Below are positions 41,801 to 50,800 of a stretch of DNA of 64,000 nt, in pieces (the stretch's first letter is position 1; the number at the start of each line of letters is the position of its first letter). Position numbers and translations under genes: made by a program. Under the pieces are notes generated by a model. It was given only the letters and a program-made list of their open reading frames with translations. It had not been told where the DNA came from and made no database searches. The DNA comes from Actinomycetota bacterium (GTDB lineage Bacteria; Actinomycetota; Thermoleophilia; Gaiellales; Gaiellaceae). The stretch spans positions 78,149 through 142,148 of the forward strand of contig PLZU01000087.1 of assembly GCA_003152275.1 (NCBI GenBank). The letters are read 5' to 3'.

Positions 41801-44800
41801 GGCCTTGATCAGCCCGAGGTCGATGGCAGCGCCGACGGCGATCTCCGCGGTGAGCGTCGCGACAGGGAGCAGGTTGCCCTTCGAGTCCTTCGTGTCGAAG
41901 AAGAACCCGTCGATGAGCGACGCCGGATTGTGCGACGAGAGGAAGTCGGTGAGGCCCTGCGTGTCGTAGCCGAGCCGGAGGTTGAGCGTCGCGCCGATGC
42001 CGCCTTCGAACGTCCCGACCAGCGGTCCGATGATCGGGAACTCCTGCATGTAGGTGAAGCTGAAGGTGAGCTGCGGCAGCGTGATCTCGACGAGCGTGAC
42101 CGGCTTCCCGAAGAGCAAGTTGATGAGGTCGGATGGGTGACTGAGGATCGGGAAGTCGAAAGCGGTGTCGCCCTGGAGCCCTGACTGGAATTCCGAGGTG
42201 GACGACCCCTCCGTGCCCTCGGTCGACGGTGCCGGCAGCGAATCCGGAATCGACAGGTTCGGCAGGCTCCCCATGTCCATGAGGTTCTGACCGGCGCCGA
42301 GGAAGCCGCCGTTCGACAGGTCGCTGTCGAAGAACGCCCAGTTGCTCGGGTTCGGGAGGCTGATCGGCGAGCCCGGCGGCGGGTCTCCCTGCGCGAGTAC
42401 GAGATCGCCGAAGTTGAGCTTCACATCGCCGTCGCTTGCCGCCTGCTGGACGAGATCGACGAGGTGATAGAGCTGGAGCACGAAGTCGAGGAACGTCTTG
42501 ATGCTCGGCCCGTCGGTCGGATCGAAGAACGTGACGATGTCGGCGCCCGTGATCGTGTGGCCGGCGAGGTCGGACAGGAGCGGGATCCGCTCGTTCAGGA
42601 AGCCGTTCGGGCCGATCAGCCACGCGAGCGGATCGAGGATGTCCTTGATCTTCGAGAGGATCGGGCCGGCAAAGTCCGAGATGAACGAGCCGAGGTCGAG
42701 CGTGATGTCGCCGAAGACGACCTCAGGCGAATCGATCTGGAGCCCGTTCTGCGAATCCCACGACAGCGCGAAGTCGACGAGGATCTTCAGCGAGATCGAC
42801 GGCAGGATCTGCCCGAAGCCGGCGCCGAGGGTGCTGAAGTCGACGACCGCGTCCGCGCGGAGGTCGGCGCCGCCAGCGATGTGCACGTCGAAGATCGACG
42901 CGAAGTTGCCGCCGAGCAGATTGCCGAGCGTGAGCTCACCCGGATTCGAGCTGTCGGGCGAGTGGATGTCGACTTGACCGCTGAAGAAGACGCCGCTGAT
43001 CTCCATCTGCTGGAGGCTGTCGGAGCCCGTCGGGATGACCGGTGCGCCGTTCGAGCACGGCACCGTCACGGCCCCGTCGCCGTTGACGTCGGTTCCGTCG
43101 GTGAGGTGCAGCGCGAGCACGAGCAGGCGGCCGTCGGCGGTCGCACGGTCGACGGTGCCGTTGCCCGAGCCGCTCGGGCAGTTGATGCTCGAGAGCGTGG
43201 CGAGCGCGCCGATGCTGAGCAGCTCGTTGTTCGGACTATTCGGATTGCCGCCGTCCGTCACGAAGTAGAAGCCGTTATGCGAGTCGATGCCGAAGCCGAA
43301 GTTCATCGAGAACTGGATCGAGACCGACGGCGTGAAGCTCGCGTCGATGCCGAGCGCCGGAATCCCGAGGTCGATCGCGATCGGAGAGCCGACCTGGATC
43401 GGGAACGTCTTGCCGAGCTTGACGTCGACCTCGATCTCGTCGGCATTGAAGATGTTGACGTTCGTGCACATTGGGTCGTTGAACGTGCAGCTCTGCGCCC
43501 GTTTCTGGGTCAGCGAATCCTTCATCAGCTGGAAGTGGATGTCGCTCGGGTGGGTGGACTCGTTCGTCCCGATGCCGTTGTACGGCTCCAAGATGTCGAG
43601 GCCGCCCGGGCCGATCACGTTGTAGAGCTCGGTTTGGATCAGTGGGACGAGGCCGTCGATGCCGAGGTTGTTCTCACGCAGTGTGTTCGCAAGCGGCTGG
43701 AGCAGCTCCGACCGGAAGAGGCCGATGTCCGCGCTCAACGGGTTGTTCGCGAGTAGGTCGCCGAGCAGCGGCAGCTTGAAGCCGAAGATCTGGCCCTGTA
43801 CGAGGTTCTGAATCGCGGAGAAGACCTGGTCGAGACCGTCGACGACGACGCTCGGGTCGGCGAGGAGCGCGAAGAGGCTCGGCAGCTGCGGGTTGAAACC
43901 CTGCCACGGCAGCTCGCCGGGCGTGCCGTCGTTGATCGTGAACCCGAACGGCTGACCGCCGCCGAAGAGCGTCGTGAGATCGAAGGTGGCCGTCAGGACG
44001 AGATTGTTCGTCGTCGCTGCAGCCGGGCTTGGGCCGGGCTCCAAGATCGGATCGTTGATCTTCAGCTTGAAGCTGTCGGTTCCGATGAAGATCGGCAGCG
44101 TCGCTGTGGCGATCGGCGCCGACGTCGTCACGCAGCTCGAGGAGCCGACGGCGAAGAAGCAGACGCTACCGGAGCCGATGAAATTGATGATCGACCCGAG
44201 ATCGCTCGTGACGCCGCCGTCGCCGAAGCCGACGAGGTTCAAGTGACCGTTGCTGTTCGGATCGAGGAGATGGAGGCGCACGGTGCCGCCGAGGCTCGCC
44301 GAGCCGCCCACGATGTACAGGCCGAACGGTCCGATCATCGCGTGGAAGTTGAGATTCGTCCCGGCGACGCTGGCGGTGAGGTCGAGGTGCGTCGCGTCGG
44401 CCCCGTCGCCGGTCTTCAGGAACAGGCTGTGCTGCGTGCCCGTCAGCTTCGAGCCGTCGGCCGTCAGCGGCGCGACCGTGCCGAGCGAGCCGTCGAAGGT
44501 GATCGTGTACGTCTGGGACGAGCCGTCGTAGGCGGCGGTGACCTTGCCCGAGAGGCCGCCGAGCCCCGAGAGTGCGGTCTGCGCGGCGCTCTGGTTCGTC
44601 GCGTCGCTCGCGGTCTTGTCGTACGCGATGTCGCCCGTCGTCTCGGTCGTCGTCGCGGTCGCGCTCGTCGGCACCGCATGGCTCGTCAGGCTGCTCGAGC
44701 CGTTGTCCGTGAAGCTCGCGGTACCCGACGTGAAGTAGCCGGTCTCGCTGCCGGCCCCGGTGCCGCGGTAGATCCGGTAGCTGACCGCGCCCGCAACCGA

Positions 44801-47800
44801 GTCCCATGTGAGCGAGATCGTCTTGTTCGTCGAGTCCGCGACCGCGGAGACTTCGCTCGACGGAAGCGTCTCGCCGGACGACGTGATCGCGGTGACGACG
44901 TAGTAGTACGTGTTGGCCGCGAGGGTGCCGCCCGTGCCTGCCGTAGCGGCAACGTTCTGCGGCGGGTCGACCGGAGCGGCATACGAGATCGTGAACGAGC
45001 CGCCGGTCGCGTTGAGCTTGACCGTCTGCGTCCCGCCGCTGCCCCCGACCGTCGCCGGGCTCGAGAGGTCGAGACCGAGGGCGACGTGGAGCGTCGCGCC
45101 GATGTTCACCGAGAGGCTGCCGCTCGCGCCTGCGCCGATCAGCGCGTTCGCGATGGTCGAGAGCGCACCCGTCCCGAAGACGGAGCTCAGATCCAGGTCG
45201 AACGGCTTCGAAATCTGGGTGCTGGCGCCGAGATTGAAGCTGAAATCGATCTCGCCGTTGTTCCATTGGACGATTTGCTGATCCGGGGGACCGCGCGCCA
45301 GCTGGCTCGTGTCGACGGTGAAGGTCGGCTCAGCGCCGGTGGGCACGAACGTGATCGTGTAGAAGCCCGTGATGTCCTTCGTCACGGTGACCTTGACGCC
45401 CTGAAGCTTGTTCAGTGCACTCTGGACAGTCGTGGCGTCGGCGCCGAACTTGATCGGTTGCGTCGTCTGCGGCGCGCCGCTCGTCGGCGTGAACGAGATC
45501 GTGAAGGTGCCGGCGTCGGCGGTGAACGTCACCTTCTGGACGTCCTGGCTGCTGCCGTTGAGCCCTTGATCCTGGACGTTCACGCTCGGCGTCGGCAGCC
45601 CGAGCGCGTTCATGAGGATGTTGTTCAGCTGCTGGATCGCACCCGCCGGGTTCTGGACGATCGCCTGGATCTTCGTCGCGATGTCAGAGGCGATGTTGAG
45701 CAGGTCGCCGAGGCTCTGGTTGATCAGCGGCAGCGGCGCGCTGAGGACGTCGCCGATCGGCGTCCCCGGCTGGTTGAGCCCTTTCACGAAGTTGACGATC
45801 AGGAGAAGCGCCTGTGTGATCGAGCCGAAGTCGAGGTTCTGGAACTTCGAGAGGATCGCCTGGAAGTCCGGCCCGGCGAAATGGACGTCCGGCGTCGGGA
45901 AGTGCGAAAACCAGTCGTCGCTCGTCGCACTGAACATCAGGTCGGCGTTCACCGTGTCGGCAAGCCCGGAGAGGACGCCGGCCGGGACGATGTTCAGGTC
46001 GCCGCCGAAGCCGCCCGAGAGCGTGCCCTTGAAGAAGCCGGTCGGCGGATCCTGCGTGCTCCCGCCATGGACGTCGTCCGAGACGTAGAGGAAGTGCCCG
46101 TCCCGGATCGCGTTGATCAAGGTGCCGATGTCGAGCATGTTCTGGCAGCCGCAGCCGTCCGAGTCGCTCACGGTCGGGTTGCGGAGCCTGATGTCGGCGG
46201 TGAGGCTGAGTAGCCGCTGCTCGGGCAGGGTGCCGGTCGCCGTACCGGTCAGCGCGAGGAAGCCGAGACTCGCGGTCGCGCTCACGTCCTGCAGGACGAT
46301 CTCGACCGTGCCCGTGAGATGGACGTTGTTGAGGAAGAACCGGCCCGCGCGCGCGTGGCTCGTCGCTCCGTTCACGGCCTGGAGGCCGAGCTCGGTGACC
46401 GCGCCGTTGTCAGTGGTGCCGTTGGCGAGCTTCGCCGGAACGTCCAGCGCGAGTGTCGTCACGCCGGTCAACGCCAGGAATGTGATGCGGTTGCCGACGT
46501 CGTCGCAGGCGCCGGCGGCCGGATTGATGTTCGGGCGGCAGACCTGGATCTGCGCCGGCGCGGTCAGCGCGCCACTCTTGAAGGCGTCGGAGAGCGCGGA
46601 ATCGATGTGCGACTGGAGAACCGTGACGAGTGCGCCGATGTCGTGCACGGCCGAGAGATCGCCCGTGGAGATGACGATCGGAATCGTCGCGTTATTGACG
46701 AACAGCGTGAAGTCGATCTCGGTGCTCGGCGCGGTCGCGTAGCTCAGCCGCGTGGGCGAAGTCGCCAGGCCGAGCACTTGAAGCGACGGGTCGTTGAAGT
46801 TCGCGACGTCGACGTTCACGCTGCGCGGGATCGAGACGGACGGCAAGGCCGTGTTGGCCGTCTTGAGCACCTGCGGTGCGGTCAACGAGACGCGCCCGCC
46901 ACCGACCGACGCGACGATCGGCTCCTGGAACATCAGGCCGAAGGTGAGCGTGGTCGAGTTGATCGTCAGGGCCGTGCCGCCCGAGTCGCCAACCGTGATG
47001 TTCGCGCCGCCCGAGATGCCCGCGGTCTGCAGCAGCGACTGGATCTGGCTCTGGAGCGCCGCCTCGAAGTGCACGATCGTGTCTTCCTCCGCGAGCGGAA
47101 CCGAGCCCGAGAGGAGGACAGCCCCGCTGACGCTGCTGAAGAGGGTCGACCCGAACGTCAGGGTGTACGTGCTTCCGCTGAGCGTGACGGTGACGGTGTC
47201 CGTGAAGCCGGTGAGCGCCATGATGGCCGACTGCACGACCGCCGCGCTCGAGCCGATCGCGATCGCCGTGGTCGTCTGGCCGCCGACCGTGATCGTGAAG
47301 TTCCCGGTCGTGCCCGGGACGGCGAGGGTGCCGCTCTTCGTCGTGATCGGGGCCTCCGTGACCGGAACCATGACCATGAGCGCCTCATCGTCCGTCGCAC
47401 TGTGCGCGAAGAACGTGCCGCCCATGAACGGGGTGCCCGCGGCGATCGCAGCGGTGAGGAAGCCGGGCGTGATCCCTGCACTCACGGCGGCCGCGTCGAG
47501 GGCGCTCTGGAGCGCAACGACGAGATCGTTCTGGTCGACCTTGCTGTCGTGGTTGAGATCGGTGCCGGTGCTTGACGCCAGCAGGGTGACCGACAACGTC
47601 GGCAGTGTCTGCGAGTTGAGCAGGCCGCCCGGGTCGCCGACGAACTTGGCGAAGTGATGGCCGGCCGTGCTACCCCCGTTGAAGGTGACGGTCCAGTTGC
47701 CCGGTGTGCCCGTGACGGTGACCTGATTGGCACTCGCGCCGAGCGCGGGCATGTTGCTGAGCTTCGTCGTGAGATCCGTCGTGGGCGGGGTGCCCGTTCC

Positions 47801-50800
47801 GTCGGGCGTGGCGCCCGTGTCGTTGAAAGTCGTGCCGAGCCCGACGGGCGCGAAGTAGACACTCTCGCCGCCCTTCGAGGCGCCGCGATAGATGCGGTAG
47901 CCCGTCACCGCGACGCTCGGCGCCGTCCAACTCAGCGTGATCGTCCCGTGCGACGCATCGGCGGACGCGTTCACCTCGGCAGAGGCGACGCCTTCGCCCG
48001 AGGCCGTGATCGCGGTGACCATGTAGTAGTACGTCCCGGCTGCGAGCGTCCCACTGGCCGCCGCTGTCGCCGTGACGCCAGTCGGCAAGGCGGTGGCGTC
48101 GAGCGCCGAGTTGTACGCGATCCCGGTCGCCGTCGACGTCGTCGAACCGTCGGCGTTGCTCGTCGTCAGCGTGAACGTGCCACCCGTCGCATTCAGCAGC
48201 GTGATCGTCTGGATCTCGTTCTGCGCGGTGAGCGAGTTCGTGCCGGGGTTCAACGGCTTGACGTTCGTGCCCGCGACACCGGTGCCGTCGAACGTGATCG
48301 TGAACGTGTTACCCGACGGGCTCACGCTGACCGAGCCGCCGACCAGTGCGCCGACGACGGTGCCGAGGTTGCTGCTGTTCGACTGGATCGGCCCGCTCGT
48401 CACGCCGTTGTAGGTGAGCGTGTACGTGCCGCTGACGGCACCGTTCACGGTCACGGTCTGGGTCTCGTTCACGCCGGTGAAGGCCACCGTCGTCGCCGGC
48501 TGGAGCTGCGGCTGGTCGCCCGTGGCGGTGAAGGTGATCGTCAGGAGCTTGCCGCCAACCGTCTGAGCGCCGGAGACCGTCACATTGATCGACTTCGCGA
48601 CGAGCTTCGTCTGCACTAACGCCGCGAGCGACGATGCATCCAGGCTCGCGTCGAGCGGGTCGGTGGTCTGGCCACCACTCGTGAGCGTGAATGTCCCGGC
48701 GGATGCGCGAACATTCAGCGTCTGGACCTCGTGGACGGACGAGCCACCCTGCGTCGTCGTGTTGATCGCAAGGCCGGTACCGCCGTCCTGCGTCGTGGTC
48801 GTCGCCACGGTCGCGGCGCCGTCCTGCGTGATCTGCGTCTGGACGGCCGGCCCGTCGGTGATCTCGGCGTCGAAGTGCGCGTCACCGGTGAGTGTGCCGT
48901 TACCGGGGTGGCTCGTCGTGTCGAGCGTGCCGGTCAAGTTCGTCGAGTCGGTCGACAGGTCGGGAACGTCCATGCCGGCCCAGCCGCCCTGGAACTCGAT
49001 CTCGATGGCTCCACCGGACCCGGAGGTGACGTTCACGGTGCCGGCGGTCGAGCTGTTCGGGACGGTGGCGACGCCGCTGAAGGTCGGATCATTCAGGCCG
49101 CCCGTCGTGGTCGCGGCCAGATCGGTTGCCGTCACGCTCGACGAAACGCCCGTGAGCTGGCTGCCGTTGACGGTCAGGTTGAACTGGCCGCCGTTCGCGT
49201 TCTGAACCTGCAACTCGTCGATCTCGTTCTGCCCCGTGAGACCGGAGCCGTCGCCCGCGAACGTCGCGACCGGCGCGACCGAGTTGTCCCATGTGATCGT
49301 GTAGACGACGCCCTCGGGCTGGTGCGAGATCGAAACGTGAACGTGAGTGCCCCAGCCGCCGTGCAGCCCTTCGACTGCGGACGTGATGTCATCGCCCGGC
49401 GTCAGGTTGGCGGTCGGCGAGCCGCCGGCCGCGAGGGTGAAGTGGCCGCCGCCCTTGACAGTGACGAGCCAGACCGCGTCGACCTGGTTCAGGACTCCCT
49501 GCCTGACCTCCGTGACGGTGATGCCCTTGCCGCCCTGCTGCGTCGTCGTCACCGTCGCCTGCGGGCCGTTCTGGAACGCGGATGGCCCGACCGAGAGCGA
49601 GCTCGTCGAGGTCAGGAAGATCCCGAACGTCCCCTCGGCGACGAGCTTCGCGAGCGGGATGACGCTGCCGGTCGTCTGCAAGCTCGCAAGGCCGCCGAGG
49701 CTGGCGCCGAAGTTGAGTGACACACCGCCGGCCGCTGCGAATGCCTTCGTGCCTGCGGACGGCGACCCGTTGATCGTGACGCGATACGCGGTGCTCGTCG
49801 TGCCCACCGCGGACTTGACCGAGACCGTACCGGGCTTGACGCCGTTGAGAGCGTTCAGAGCCGAGGTCAGGTCGGCGTCGCTGATCCCCATCGAGAGCTC
49901 ATTCGTGAGACCGAGCACGCCGTTGCTGTCCGGATAGCCGATCCAGAAGCTGCTCGTTCCGGTCGGAACGATGATCGTCTGCACGAGGCCGTCGTCGGTG
50001 AGGTTCGTGCTGTCGACGCTCAGCAGCGTCGCGTTCGAGACGCCGGTCAGGGTGGCGATGTACACGCCCGTGCTCGGGCTCGTCACCGAGACCGAGCCGG
50101 AGCCGGTGATCGTCTGCAGCGCGGACGTCAGGTTGTCGCCGATGTGCAGCGTCCCACTCTTGTTGCTGCCGTACGAGACCGTGAAGGTGCCGCCGTTGGC
50201 GTTGAGGAGAATCGCCTGGACATCAGTTGTGCCGCCCTCATCGATGACCGTCGCGCCCGCGCCGGTTGTCACCTGGACGTTCGTGCCGATTCCGGCCTGC
50301 TCGGTGAGGCTGAAGTTGAAGGTCAGCGCGCCCGTCGCGGGGTCGTAACTCGCGCTGAGGGGGCCGCCGCTGCCGCCAAGGCCGCTGCCGCCGAGGCCGA
50401 GAGCCGCGGTCAGCCGGCCGAGCAGGCTCTGGATGCCGGAGAAGTTGAAGTCCTGGAGGTCGACCTTGCCGTCGCCGTTCGCGTCGGGATGCAGCGAGTC
50501 GCCGCTCTTGAAGAGCGGATCGAGGAACTCGTGCTTGAACTGCTGCGCGTAGTCGAGCAGCTGGCCGAGCGTGACCGAAGTGAACGGGATCTGCGTCCCC
50601 AGGAGCTGCTGGCTCGCCATCGAGCCGAAGAAGCTCGCGACCTGGCCGAGCATCCCCATGATCGTGCTCGGGTCGGCATTGCCAAACCCCGCAGCGCTCG
50701 GGTTCAGCGAGTTCAGGAGGTCGGTGCCGCCAGTGCCGAGCGAGGTGTGGACGCTGACGTGGATCGCCGGCGGCTGCCCGCCGTCGCCGAAGAGCGGCAC

